DNA of 64,000 nt from Craspedostauros australis (GCA_026770025.1 JAMXDE010000015.1:682001-746000); one strand, 5' to 3'; positions 49,237 to 60,504 are shown, numbered from the stretch's first letter. Notes: generated from the sequence alone by a model not told the origin. Translations and numbers: made by a program.

Positions 49237-51186
49237 ATGGCACAACAGCGCTCGCATCTCTCATTGGAGGATGACTACCATGCTCATCACCGCTTCCTCC
49301 CTCAGAACGAGGAATTGGTGCATGTCTCCACGCCCCTTCTTCTGCTGTCCATGACGCCACTCATCCTCGTTGCGTTCGTGTCGTACTCCATGAATCTGCA
49401 CTTGGAATCGGCCATCCTCACGGGTGCTGTCCGGACCTTCATCCAGCTCTCCATCCTGGGGTTCATCTTGGAACCCATCTTCCGCGAAGGGACAGAGCAC
49501 TGGTACATCGTCATCCTCTACTGTCTCTTCATGGTCCTCCTCGCAAGCTACGAGGCCTCCAAACGATCCAAGTACACCTTCCGCGGCATGTTCGTCTTCG
49601 TGCTGCTCAATCTCCTCTCCAACGTCTCCGTCGTCTCCATCTTCGCTTTCGGCGTCATCATCCGACCCCAGCCAGTGTGGGAACCGCAGTACGTCATCCC
49701 CATCGTCGGCATGCTGCTGGGCAACTGCATCAACGGCGTCTCCTTGGCCCTCAACAACATGCTCACCTTGCTGCGAGAGGGATCTAACGAAATCGACCTC
49801 CACCTCGCCTTCGGTGCCACGCCCTGGGAGGCCACAGCCCGATTCATGATGGAATCCGTGCGCACCGGCGCCATGCCGCAGCTCAACAGCATGGCGATCA
49901 TCGGCATCATCAGCATTCCCGGCATGATGACGGGACAGATCTTGGGCGGGGCCTCCGTCGGCGATGCCGCGCGATACCAGATGCTCATCATGTACTTCAT
50001 CGCGGTCTGCGCCTTCGGCACGATCATGGTCGAAGTCTTCGTCGCGGTGTGGGTCTGCTTCGATCGGAAGACCTCCATGCTGCGATCGCGCGAGCGGCTC
50101 ATCCAAATGGATGGCAAGAAGGGCGCCGTGGCGTCGCTGTTGACCTCCCTCGTTGCGGGCGTGTGGCGGCTGGTCACGCAGGGTCGTTTGCTATCGTCAT
50201 CACAATCCAAGCACTCTTCGTCGGCGCTCGTCATCACCGGGAGTACCGTGTCAGAAACGACGTACCTCATGGCGGAATCGCAATCCGAAGTGCAGGCACA
50301 ACCATCTACACGGATACGCATCGAGACGGTCGTCAATCCTTCATTCAGCAGCGACAACAATGACGACGGCGACGCAGTTGCGCAGAAGCAAGCGCCTTCC
50401 TCCACGCCTGTGCTCACGATCGACAATTTCTCCAAATCGTTCAAGCGACCGAGTGCGATACACGCGGTTGCATCGTCTGCAACAAACGGAGCACCCAACA
50501 CCAGCCTGATTCGCGACCCAACCTATTCTAACGGCATCAACAACAACGACGACGACGCAGCATCCATCCTGTTTCAGGGTCTGTCGTGCACGCTGAGATC
50601 GCGTGAGGTGGCCATCATCACGGGACCCAGCGGAAGCGGCAAGTCCACCTTCTTGCGCATGGTGGCAGGCCTTGCATCCGCCGATGATGGCACCATCCGT
50701 CTCGACGGACTCGCGCGCAACAGCATGGACTGGACCGTTTGGAGGTACCATGTGCGGTACGTGCCCCAAAGCAGCGTCACCATTCCGGGCACGCCCAAGC
50801 AGTTCTTGCACAAGGTGCACAACCTGTCGGTGCGCAAGAAAGTGCAAGCGTCGCCATCCTCCGCGTCGTCGTCATCCATGACGTTCATCGACTTGGTGGA
50901 CAGCACCATAAACTACCTGCAAGAATGGAACATGGCACCCGACAGCATCGACAAAGAGTGGTCCATCCTGTCGGGCGGCGAAGGACAGCGCATGCTGCTG
51001 GCCATCGCGTTGGCATCCCAACCGCGCGTGCTGCTGTTGGATGAAAGCACGTCCGCGTTGGATATCCCCACGAAGCTGCTGGTGGAACAAACCATCGTCC
51101 GCGCGTGTCAAGAGACGGGGCTGTGCACGCTGTGGATCTCTCATGACGACGAACAGATCGATCGATTGCGAACGTTGGGCCAGTGA
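49237..51186 (+). CDS. FetB-FetA type ABC transporter in a single chain
   Basis: 649 residues from the Met at 49,237 (an in-frame Met at 49,150 gives an unconvincing 29-residue extension). Residues about 25-280 are a FetB/YbbM (UPF0014) permease with about seven hydrophobic helices and family motifs (G-A-V-R-T-F-I-Q-L near 65, G-M-L-L-G-N near 160, I-S-I-P-G-M-M-T-G-Q near 225). A low-complexity linker (about 310-445) joins an ABC ATPase: Walker A G-P-S-G-S-G-K-S-T (463-471), signature L-S-G-G-E-G-Q-R (578-585), Walker B V-L-L-L-D-E (598-603), and the switch His in I-S-H-D. In E. coli fetA and fetB are separate genes linked to iron export; the plant relatives STAR1/STAR2 act in aluminium tolerance. 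Metal or substrate here is unknown. Confidence 0.92.
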   Translation: MAQQRSHLSLEDDYHAHHRFLPQNEELVHVSTPLLLLSMTPLILVAFVSYSMNLHLESAILTGAVRTFIQLSILGFILEPIFREGTEHWYIVILYCLFMVLLASYEASKRSKYTFRGMFVFVLLNLLSNVSVVSIFAFGVIIRPQPVWEPQYVIPIVGMLLGNCINGVSLALNNMLTLLREGSNEIDLHLAFGATPWEATARFMMESVRTGAMPQLNSMAIIGIISIPGMMTGQILGGASVGDAARYQMLIMYFIAVCAFGTIMVEVFVAVWVCFDRKTSMLRSRERLIQMDGKKGAVASLLTSLVAGVWRLVTQGRLLSSSQSKHSSSALVITGSTVSETTYLMAESQSEVQAQPSTRIRIETVVNPSFSSDNNDDGDAVAQKQAPSSTPVLTIDNFSKSFKRPSAIHAVASSATNGAPNTSLIRDPTYSNGINNNDDDAASILFQGLSCTLRSREVAIITGPSGSGKSTFLRMVAGLASADDGTIRLDGLARNSMDWTVWRYHVRYVPQSSVTIPGTPKQFLHKVHNLSVRKKVQASPSSASSSSMTFIDLVDSTINYLQEWNMAPDSIDKEWSILSGGEGQRMLLAIALASQPRVLLLDESTSALDIPTKLLVEQTIVRACQETGLCTLWISHDDEQIDRLRTLGQ

Positions 51187-51756
51187 AGGCAGTTGCGCCG
51201 GCGGGGATATGAGCTTCCACACAAGTGGAGGGATGGTGACAACGAGTCGATGGATGATGGCAATTGTGCTTGCATGGTTTGGTGCCTGTCGTTATGCTAA
51301 TATGCGTATGATAATAAGCTTATCTCTACTCTCCTCGATTCTCCTCTGCTCTATCCACGTCACGTGGCATAGTCGTACCTGTTGGTAGACTCGGAACGGA
51401 TGAGCATCTCTCATTTCAGTCGTGGTTATTAGGATATCTTTTTTCTGTTCTTCGTTCATGTTCTGTGATGTGTCAAGAGACAGTTGTTGTCTGTTGGTGT
51501 GTGTGCTGTCCTTCCTGTGTTCTTGTTTCGTTTCTGCACTCGCCCACAACCATCACAACCATCACAACCATCAAAGCCATCACAACCATCACAACCACTT
51601 CAATCACAATCACAATCACAATCGTCCCAACTGAGGATCATCTGTCTCCGTTGAACGTCCAGACCATAGCAGGCCATTCCGAGCCAATCGTTTGAGCGAG
51701 AGGAACAAACGCAAACAGAGCAACACTCACCACGCTGCACTCTGCAAGCTGCAACA
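51187..51756. other. Intergenic with CA-rich tandem repeats
   Basis: 570 bp. A 9-bp repeat (CACAACCAT, about six units, 51,545-51,598) runs into a 6-bp CACAAT repeat (51,601-51,624), about 130 bp upstream of the S28 peptidase start. It is probably promoter or 5' leader. No gene. Confidence 0.6.
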
Positions 51757-53472
51757 ATGACGATCAACTGGGCAAAGCCTGCCTTCCTTCTCGTCGCGTG
51801 GATCTGCTGCACAAACGTGCGATCCGCAGATGCGTTGGGACGCCATCGATTCCGCGACATCCTGCAGGACATGCGCAAGACAGATTCCGTTCCATCCGCG
51901 CACGCAGACGATGCGGACGTGCAGGAGCTTTACTTCACGCAACGGTTGGATCATTTCGATCCTGCCGATGTCCGCACCTACCAGCAGCGGTACTTCGTGA
52001 CGGATCGTTACGAACTTGCGAGTGATGTGGCTGCGGGAGAAGTCACCTTTCTTTGCGTCGGAGGTGAGGGTCCTGGCTTCGATGCCTCCGTCCTCATCGA
52101 CTCGGTGCATTGCTCCGGTGATATGCTGGAATTGGCGCATCGTCTGAATTCCAAATTCATGATCAGCGTGCATGTGTACGCGCTGGAGCATCGGTACTAC
52201 GGCAAGTCGTATCCCAAGTTTCCCTCGTCGTCCACGGCAATGACAACAGAGGAGTCTCCTGTGACCAACAAGAACCTCAAGTACCTCTCCAGTCGTCAGG
52301 CGTTGGAGGATTTGGCTCATTTCGTGTCCACGATGAAATCGCGGCAGCAGCAGCACGCCAACAAGGTTGCAGGGAAATTAGGAAATGCCGATGATGAATC
52401 CATCCCGTGGGTCACCTTCGGCGGGTCGTACCCCGGCTTCATGGCTGGCATGGCACGGTACAAGTACCCCCATTTGATCCATTCCGCGGTCTCCAATTCC
52501 GCGCCGCTCCATCTCATCGTCGATTTCCCGCAGTACCAGCAGAGAGTTGGTTGGGATTTGCGATACGAGAAGATCGGCGGCTCTCAGGCATGCTACGATA
52601 TCGTCAAGGCTGGGCACGAACAGGCGGTGGACATGGTGCGCAATGATCCAGTGCATTTGGGCAACATGTTCCATGTTTGCAATCCGGAGACAGTGTTTGA
52701 CGTGATTCGCAATCAAGAGACTTTCCTGGGGGATGGACTCATCTACATTCCAGCCCAGAGCAACGATCCATCCTGCAGTGATTCGCAGCTGTGCAACATT
52801 GGCGACGCATGTGAGGCTTTGATCGCTAAGTTGGGGTCTGATGAAGACGTGAACGAACTTGATGCTCTGGCCTACATCGCCAGCATGGAAATGGGCATCG
52901 ACAATCTTGATAACGAAAACAGCGACAGTGGCAGTGACGACGAAGACGACTGCAACGAGATCAGTTGGCAGGCCATGCTCGAGAACTTGGCCAAACCCAC
53001 CGTGACAGACGAAGGCTGGAGGAGCTGGCTGTGGCAGACCTGCACGGAGGTTGGCTTTTACCAAACCTGCATGGAAGACTGTCCTTACGCATCTTTCTTC
53101 CACATGGTGGACATGGATCTCGAAATCTGCAAAGTCGCCTACAACATCACGAACGTCTACGAAAATGTGCAAGCCACAGCAGATCATTACGGTGACCTCG
53201 ACATCAGCGGTGGATCGCGCATCCTCTCCGTCAACGGAGACGTCGATCCTTGGTCGACGCTCGCGATTCAGAACTCCACGAGAACGGATCTGCCCGCCAT
53301 CATGGTGAAGGGCGCGAGTCATCATTTTTGGACGCACGCAGTGTCACCGACGGATTCTGTGGAAACGCAGCAGGTTCGGGAGCTCATCTACGACACCGTG
53401 ATGGCGTGGTTGGGGATCGGCGACGTTCGTGGCACTCCTGGCAACATTCGTACTAGTGTGAGCACAAACTAA
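51757..53472 (+). CDS. S28-family serine carboxypeptidase (Pro-X carboxypeptidase/DPP2-like)
   Basis: 571 residues with a signal peptide (about 1-27). The N-terminal S28 signature F-T-Q-R-L-D-H-F-D lies at about 61-69, G-G-E-G-P-G at about 103, and H-R-Y-Y-G-K-S at about 148. The nucleophile is Ser224 in F-G-G-S-Y-P-G; the other triad members are Asp497 in N-G-D-V-D-P-W and His522 in G-A-S-H-H. These enzymes remove residues next to proline in lysosomes, vacuoles or outside the cell. An acidic insert (about 385-402, Asp/Glu/Ser-rich) interrupts the helical cap domain. Length is near the family's 480-570. Single exon. Confidence 0.93.
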   Translation: MTINWAKPAFLLVAWICCTNVRSADALGRHRFRDILQDMRKTDSVPSAHADDADVQELYFTQRLDHFDPADVRTYQQRYFVTDRYELASDVAAGEVTFLCVGGEGPGFDASVLIDSVHCSGDMLELAHRLNSKFMISVHVYALEHRYYGKSYPKFPSSSTAMTTEESPVTNKNLKYLSSRQALEDLAHFVSTMKSRQQQHANKVAGKLGNADDESIPWVTFGGSYPGFMAGMARYKYPHLIHSAVSNSAPLHLIVDFPQYQQRVGWDLRYEKIGGSQACYDIVKAGHEQAVDMVRNDPVHLGNMFHVCNPETVFDVIRNQETFLGDGLIYIPAQSNDPSCSDSQLCNIGDACEALIAKLGSDEDVNELDALAYIASMEMGIDNLDNENSDSGSDDEDDCNEISWQAMLENLAKPTVTDEGWRSWLWQTCTEVGFYQTCMEDCPYASFFHMVDMDLEICKVAYNITNVYENVQATADHYGDLDISGGSRILSVNGDVDPWSTLAIQNSTRTDLPAIMVKGASHHFWTHAVSPTDSVETQQVRELIYDTVMAWLGIGDVRGTPGNIRTSVSTN

Positions 53473-54430
53473 GGTAATGTAGAACATGTAATACAAGGAA
53501 AGCTGCTGTTGTTTACCTTCATCTGCGTGCCGTTGTTGTTGTTGTTGTTGTTGTTGTTGGTGTTGGCGTTGTTGTTGTTGCCGCGATGTGCCCAGCGTGA
53601 TGCCGATGTCGAGAGCAGAGTGTCAAGTGGCATTGGAGACAGGGATCGCAGTGATGCTGATGACCTCCCTCATCCGCGCTGCTCGTGGATTGGGCATGTG
53701 TTCGTGCTGTCCCCAGAGTGGGCATCGCACAACAACACCGGCTGAACACGAACGGTCACAAAATCTTGTGTTGTGCCAAGCAAGCGCGTTCACGATCAAG
53801 GCGACAAGTTGGCTTTCATTCGAAGTAATCAATAGATACCAAGAAAGATACCAATCAAATCCCACGAGATGATGGTTCACGAGCTGAAAGATCTATCAGT
53901 CATCGACGGGGTCATCCGAGTAGGCATTCCGCGTGGGAGAAAGGTCATCAGAGGTGTTTGTTTTCGGAAGACTGTTCGTTGCCGTTTGGGAATGTCGAGA
54001 AAAAGTCCCCCAAGATCTTTGGTCATCACGTGTTGCCGCGATGGCTGCTGCTGTTGTTTCTTGCCGCTCGCGTTGTTCCCAAGAAGGAACGCTTCACCTC
54101 TGCGACAACAACAACGACGGCAACGACGACACCAACAGAGCGAAGCAGAGGGGCGTTGCTGAGACATCAGTCACAAGATCCGCATACTCGACTCGTACGC
54201 GGTCTTCAGCGAGCGAAGAAGTGACAGCAACAGACACAAACAAAGTCGGAGCGTGCCACCCAGGTCGCCAACCTCCGAAGTCTTGGAATCACCCTCCACA
54301 CCCCATCGCATCATAATAATACCCCAGACGACTCCTGGACATCCAGCAAGCACAGCAGTCGCAACAGTCGCAACAGTCGCAACAGTCGCAACAGTCACAA
54401 CAGTAGCAGCAACGCAACGCCAACAGCAAG
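53473..54430. other. Intergenic with two simple repeats
   Basis: 958 bp. A GTT trinucleotide tract is at 53,532-53,580. A 9-bp repeat, TCGCAACAG, about five units, is at 54,353-54,404, ending 26 bp before the myosin ATG and so probably in its 5' leader. No gene was recognised. Confidence 0.6.
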
Positions 54431-57400
54431 ATGGGCGAGAAAAAGTCCCAATACGTCTTCATCCGAGATCCAGAGTACGCCTGGATCCCTGCCCAGACAG
54501 TCGACGACGATGGCAAGAAAGCCCAAGTCCGCGTGCCACAGTACCCTGACGAGCAGTCCATCGTCTGCGATGGAGGAGCCTCTGCCGCCAAGTTCGAGGA
54601 CGACGAGGTCCCCCTCAAGGACTACAACCGCGGTGTCTTGCCGATGCAGAATGTGGACGGATCTGGAAACCTGCGCGCCTTCCCAGACATGGTGGAGCTT
54701 CCTTTCTTGCACGAGGTAAGATTGATGCATACAAAGACTCATGTATATATGCAGGGATGGACATCATGCGGTGCCATGTGCTATTTCAAAGCATACAACA
54801 TCATGGAGCAAGATGTAATGTGATATGATCCGGAATCATGTGGTGCAACATCATGCAGCAAGATGCGATGCCCGGTCATTCTCCAATTGGCGAAGGTGTG
54901 CGAAGCCAATCGGACCATGGGTAGCACATGAATGACTTCAGCATCCGTGCACCATGCTTCCACGATGGTGAATGGACTTTGCATGCCATTGTGCCCTTCA
55001 TTTCCACCCATCATCATCATTGTCATCATCGTTGTCATCATCATCATGATCTCACAACATTCCCCACCTATAATCACAACCACAACCACAACAACCACGC
55101 ATACCAACACCCATATCAACACCACTTGCCATGACAGCCCGCCATTCTGTTCAACTTGAAGGAACGTCACGGAAGTGGAAAGCCATACACCCGTACCGGT
55201 GATATCATCATCGCCGTGAACCCATTCCAATGGTTCAAGGAGATCTACACCGAGAAGGTCCGAAACCGCTACGCACGCATCTTGGTCTGGGAGAACGTCG
55301 ACGGAGACCAGCGCAGCCAGGTCGAGCCGCACGTGTACGAGACCTCCGCATTGGCCTACAACGGTTTGGCCTTCGGTGGCAACGACCAGTCCATCCTGGT
55401 GTCCGGAGAGTCCGGCGCAGGAAAGACCGAGACCGTCAAGATCTGCATGAACCACATCGCCTCCTGCCAGCAGGGACCAACCGCCAAGGGCGGCGGCAAC
55501 AACGTCGTCGTCAACCGCGTCCTCGAGTCCAACCCCTTGCTCGAGGCCTTCGGTAACGCCAAGACCCGCCGTAACGACAACTCCTCCCGATTCGGAAAGT
55601 ACTGTCAGCTCCAGTTCGACATGGGCACCAAGGCCGAGCAGGAGTTCCGTGGCCGCGACAAGGCCACCTGCGTCCTCGCCGGATCCAAGTGCGATGTCTA
55701 CCTCCTCGAGAAGAATCGCGTCGTCATGCACGACCCTGAGGAGCGTACCTACCACATCTTCTACCAGATCATCGCCTCCAAGCACAAGACCAAGTACTGG
55801 TCCCACCTCGCCGGCACCACCAACGAGTCCTTCAGATTCGTCGGAAAGGCCCCCACCGACACCATCGAGGGAATGAAGGACGGTGATCACTTCAACGAGA
55901 CTGTCAAGGTCCTCGAGAAGGTCGGCGTCAAGGACGACAACCTCATGACCTTGATGCAGGCCATCATCATCGTGCTGCAGATCGGTAACCTCACCTTCGG
56001 ACCTGATCCAAAGGACGACGAGCGTTCCGTGGTCACCTCCACCAAGGACTTTGCCGCCCTGTCCGAGATCATGTGCGTCCCAGAGGAGGCCATGGAGTGC
56101 AGCTTCACCGAGCGTACCATGAAGACCCGTAACGAAACCTACAAGGTCCCGCTCAACGCCACCGTCGCCAAGGAATCCGCCGAGGCCTTCGCCAAGGAGA
56201 TCTACGGCCGTCTCTTCCTCTGGCTGGTGCGCGCCATCAACGACGCCACCTCCGCCGAGCTCAACTACAAGTCCGGACTCATGGAACACTTCGGTGTCAT
56301 CGGACTCCTTGATATCTTCGGTTTCGAGTCCTTCGTCCGCAACCGCTTCGAGCAGCTCTGTATCAACTACGCCAACGAGAAGCTCCAGGCCAAGTTCACC
56401 GAGGATATCTTCCGCTCCGTCCAGGACGAGTACGAGAAGGAGGGCATTCCGTTGGATGAGATCAAGTACGATGACAACACCGACGTGTTGGACCTCATCG
56501 AAGGAAAGACCGGTCTCCTGGCCATGCTCAACGAGGAGTGCGTCCGACCAAAGGGAACCGACCAAGCCTTCGTCACCAAGGCCCTCGCCGCCAACAAGCA
56601 ATCCCCGTGCCTCTTCCCCAACAAGGTCAACCGCATGGGATTCGGTATCCATCACTACGCCGGAAAGGTCATGTACGATGCCGAGGAGTTCGTCATCCGT
56701 AACCAGGACACCCTCCCAACCGATCTGTCCGACCTCGCCAGTCTGTGCTCCAACGAGATCATCGCCAAGCACATGACCAACGACTCTTGCACCAACTTCG
56801 AGAGCAAGACCAAGTCCGCCCAGGTCGCCAAGAAGGCCCCACCGAAGCGCGCCAAGTCCAACCTCGTCGCCGCCACCGTGTGGGCCAAGTACAAGACCCA
56901 GCTCATGTCGCTGATGAATATGCTCAAGACCACCGAGTCCAAGTACATCCGTTGCATCAAGCCAAACGCCCCGAAGAAGCCGCTGCTCATGCAGCACCTC
57001 AGCACCATCGAGCAGCTCCGTTGCGCCGGAGTGGTCGCCGCCGTGACCCTGTCGCGTTCGGCCTTCCCCAACAGACTCGAGAACTCCGTCGTTCGATTCA
57101 AGTTTTGGCAGATGTGGGACAAGGAGAAGTACCCATCGGAGGGCACGGCTAGCATGTCGCCAGAGGAGAAGCTCACCTGGGACTGCAGGGCCCTGCTCAA
57201 GTGCGCCCTCGCGCCTTTGGCCGAGAACGATCCAAAGACCGGCAAGCCAGTCACCGTGTTCGTCTGCGGTAAGACCCGATCTTACTTCAAGATGGGAGCG
57301 CTAGAGTACCTTGAATCTCACCGCTCCGCCGGCCTCGAGGTCCACGCCATCCAGATGCAGCGTCTCGCCCGTGGCTTCCTCACCCGCAAGCGCCTCCGCG

Positions 57401-58272
57401 GTAGCCAGAAGGCTCGCAAACACGGCGTCAACATGATCCAGAAATGGATGCGCGCCATGATCGCCAAGATGAAGGCGAAGAAGGAGGTCGAGAAGGCCCG
57501 CAAGGAAATGCTCAAGCGCGAAGCCAAGCTCAAGAAGCAGCGCGAGGAGGAGGCATGGAAGCGAAAGCTCGAGGCCGAGATCGCCGAGCGCGAAGGCTCC
57601 GCCAAGCGCGAGTACAAGAAGTACGAAGACCGCGTTGAGGAGCTGAAGGTTCAGCTGAAGGAGGCCGAGGCCCGCGCGGACGAGCGCAGGGAGGAAGGAC
57701 AGGAGCGCATCAACGCGGCGCGCGAAGAGGCCGAGGACCTCAAGGAGAAGCTGGAGACGGAGATCAAGATCAACGCCGCCGAACCAGCCAAGCTGGCCGC
57801 CGCCCAGAAGACCAAGCTCGAGGAGAGCGCCAAGCTCATTGCGTTCTTGCAGAAGGAGAACAAGAAGCTGAAGAGCGCCAACGACAAGGCCAAGAAGGAG
57901 ATGAAGAAGGTGAAGGAGACCAACACCCGCCTCATCCAGGCCAACGAGTCGGCTGGATCATCGTTCGAGATGTTGAACAACCAGTCCAAGAAGCTGAACA
58001 ACAACACTTCCAACCTCACTGGCAACATCGAGAAGTACAAGAAGGCCAACACCAAGCTCCGCGACGACCTGAAGTCCCGCCAGGCCTTCTACAACACCGA
58101 GGCCAAGATCCGCCTCCAGTACCAGAAGACCATGGCCCAGATCCTCGATGTCTTCCAGGACAACTGCAAGGACGCCGACCTCGTCGAGGACATCGTCTGC
58201 ATCGCTTTGGAATGCGAATCCGAGGCCAAGGCTGCCTTGGCGGCAGCCGAGGCATCCGCCCCAGGCCTGTAA
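54431..58272 (+). CDS. Myosin heavy chain (one intron)
   Basis: Exon 1 is 54,431-54,715, the intron 54,716-55,137, exon 2 55,138-58,272; product 1,139 residues. The join restores L-P-F-L-H-E-P-A-I-L-F-N-L-K, a conserved motor segment. The motor (about 70-825) has the P-loop G-E-S-G-A-G-K-T-E (185-193), switch I N-D-N-S-S-R-F-G-K (about 238) and switch II D-I-F-G-F-E (487-492). One or two IQ-like light-chain sites follow from about 830 (I-Q-M-Q-R-L-A-R-G-F), then a charged coiled coil (about 875-1,050) and a shorter helical tail. No cargo domain was recognised, so the class cannot be fixed; it is presumably one of the stramenopile-specific classes. Codon use is highly biased, suggesting strong expression. 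Confidence 0.95.
54716..55137 (+). other. Intron of the myosin gene
   Basis: 422 bp, GTAAGA...GACAG. It contains a CAT/ATC trinucleotide-rich run (about 55,005-55,052) and a CACAAC-rich tract (55,076-55,100) before the acceptor. It is long for this window, where most genes have no intron. Confidence 0.85.
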
Positions 58273-59064
58273 GCGACGGCAGCAGTATTTTCCATGCCGT
58301 GTATGGCCCTGCACGAATCGTTGGTGGTGCACAGACCGAGCACTTGTTGCGCTTGGTCTTGCCCACAGCAGTGAAGTAGCTCTTGGACGCACACTGCTCT
58401 CCCCACGAGGGATGCCGCCGCGCCATCTACGCTTTGATGGCGCGGTGTGCCATGGTACTGGTCCACGCGACAAGTCATGGGATCGTTCTTTGCCACCATG
58501 ACAGGACACGGGCTGGCATGATGGTCATCATCACGACTCCCCAGTTCATCATCATTCAACATGCAAAAACGAAGACACACACAAACACATAGGTTTAATT
58601 CCACAAGCAAGTTATTCACAAAATAGATATGAAAACTCGAGACGAAGGTATTGGTATGAGTGTTGTGCGCAGGTGTGTGCGCGTGGGTATGTGCGATTGT
58701 AGTGGAGATGAGGACGGTGCATGTGGGCAGAACAGCGCGCTGGCATGGCAAGTTCTTCTTGGTGCAGATCTGTGACCTGGTTCTCCAACACTTGAGGAGT
58801 GCGTTCGAGCAAGAGCATCCATCATGAACGCAAACATGCAACCGCCAAGAGTGATATAGTGTTGTTTTCGCGATTGATTTCTATTGTTTGTATGGTGCTA
58901 TATCCTTTTGCGCTTTGATATATGCGTGCGTGCGCGTGTGATGCCTTGCCGTGCTTCCAGAGACGGCAGGCCATTCTCTTATAGTATGCCTTGCTGCTGC
59001 TGCTGCTGATATATGTTATCATGCGTGGATACCTGCGACTCGATGTTAGTGCGCGCATAGCGAT
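58273..59064. other. Convergent 3' intergenic region
   Basis: 792 bp between the ends of the myosin (plus) and PDZ (minus) genes. GT-rich runs lie near 58,650-58,700 and a GCT triplet run near 58,995-59,008. No gene. Confidence 0.5.
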
Positions 59065-60504
59065 CTACCAGACAAGATTCTGCGAACCATCCATCGTGAA
59101 GGACTCGTTGAGATGAAAGTCCGTCTGGCGCTTCTCGACGACGAGCACGACGGTCTCCTTGGAATCGTGCAGCGTCTGCTGTGCCTTCTTGACGCTGATC
59201 TTGGCGCCATCGAAGCTGGTGTTGTTGATGGAGAGGACGCAGTCGCCGACCTGCAGCGATGTGCCTTGGAAGATGGACTTGGCATGGATCTCATCGACGA
59301 CGAGGCAGCTCTTGACCTTCTTCATGACGAGGCCGACCTCCTGCTTCTCGAAGCGCTTGGGGGCCGTGATGCCGACGCGTTGGATGCGGGTTGTGGCGTT
59401 GGCGACGGCCATGTGGATGGAGGGGTTGTCTTGGACGATGGGAGTGGAGTTGTTGGAGTTGTTGGCGTCGTCGCTGGTGGAGCTCATGCTGCCGATGGAG
59501 TTCTCGTCCGATGTGGCCGTGGTGGACGTGGTGTTGTCCGACACGATGGAGGACCAGCCCTGCGACTTCTTGGACTTGATGTAGGAGGGGTTCTTGGGCG
59601 GCAGCTTGGAGTGGTTCGACGACGAGGACGATGCCTTCTTGGCGGGCCTCGTGCGCTTGGCGGGAGCCTCGGAGCCGGCGCGCTCCACGACGATGGTGAC
59701 GTGCTTGGCGGCCTTCTCGACGATGCGCGTGGCGTAGGTGGCATCGGCGTAGCGCAGGAAGTTCATGTCGTTGATGGAGACGACCTTGTCGTGCAGCTGC
59801 AGCGGCGTGTCCTGGAAGGGCGAGAGCTTGTCGATGGAGGCGATGAGGAGGGCGCCGTCCTTGACGACGAGCGCGATGCCCACGTCGTCCTCCTTCTCGT
59901 CCTTGACGACCGTGGCCGTGAGCTGCTGCATGGCCGGCGTTCCGTTGGCGGTCGCGGCGCCGCGATCGAAGGCCAGACTGCCGTCCTTGTTGTGGCGCGC
60001 CACGCCGCGGTACCGCTGCTGCGTGGTGACGTTGTTGTCGTTGGCCTCGTGGGCGCTGTTGTTGCGCAGGAGGGACTGGCTCTTGGCCGGGCGCCTGGAG
60101 ACGGCGTTGGCCTTCTTCACGACGCACGTCACGGCCTTGGGCGTGTTGGTGATCACGCTCATGAGGGCCTCGGCGCCTTCGCCGGGCCGCAGCCGCTTGC
60201 CGTTCACGCTCAGCAGCGTGTCGCCCACCTCCACCTCCGTGTCAGCGAAGAGCCCGTTCTTGGCGATGGCGGAGACGCGCACGCGCCCGTTGTCCTGCAG
60301 CACCAGCTTGATGCCCACCTTGGCCTTCTTGCCCTCCTCAGTGTCCTTGCGCACCGTCACGCTTACGAACTCGTCCTTCTGGTGGCTGGATTTGTGGTGG
60401 GACGATCCGCCCATCAGTGACTTTGACTTCTTCTTTTGTTTGTTTTGCTCTTTGTTTGGTTGCTTGTCTTGTTCTGTCATGTTGTCAGTCATGTTATCTG
60501 TCAT
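59065..60504 (-). CDS. Protein with three PDZ-like domains
   Basis: 479 residues. It opens with a twice-repeated M-T-D-N unit and a Lys-rich segment (21-45). Three PDZ-like modules follow: about 46-131 (V-G-I-K-L-V-L...V-E-V-G-D-T-L-L-S-V-N-G), 196-276 (V-G-I-A-L-V-V...L-H-D-K-V-V-S-I-N-D) and 377-458 (V-G-L-V-M-K-K...L-Q-V-G-D-C-V-L-S-I-N-N). Each has the G-D-x-[VIL]-L-S-[VI]-N core; the carboxylate-binding G-L-G-F loop is weak, so peptide binding is uncertain. Linkers are Ser/Asn-rich. No signal peptide or membrane segment, so cytosolic. It is probably a scaffold; partners are unknown. Confidence 0.8.
   Translation of the reverse strand: MTDNMTDNMTEQDKQPNKEQNKQKKKSKSLMGGSSHHKSSHQKDEFVSVTVRKDTEEGKKAKVGIKLVLQDNGRVRVSAIAKNGLFADTEVEVGDTLLSVNGKRLRPGEGAEALMSVITNTPKAVTCVVKKANAVSRRPAKSQSLLRNNSAHEANDNNVTTQQRYRGVARHNKDGSLAFDRGAATANGTPAMQQLTATVVKDEKEDDVGIALVVKDGALLIASIDKLSPFQDTPLQLHDKVVSINDMNFLRYADATYATRIVEKAAKHVTIVVERAGSEAPAKRTRPAKKASSSSSNHSKLPPKNPSYIKSKKSQGWSSIVSDNTTSTTATSDENSIGSMSSTSDDANNSNNSTPIVQDNPSIHMAVANATTRIQRVGITAPKRFEKQEVGLVMKKVKSCLVVDEIHAKSIFQGTSLQVGDCVLSINNTSFDGAKISVKKAQQTLHDSKETVVLVVEKRQTDFHLNESFTMDGSQNLVW

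Noticed and set aside
54781-56997. 738-codon open frame on the minus strand, rich in Val, Leu, Gly and Asp
   Set aside because: It lies opposite the myosin motor exon. Strong codon bias in myosin removes antisense stops; the product is low complexity with no domain.
59113-60420. 435-codon plus-strand frame
   Set aside because: Antisense to the triple-PDZ gene; a Gly/Val/Asp-rich shadow.
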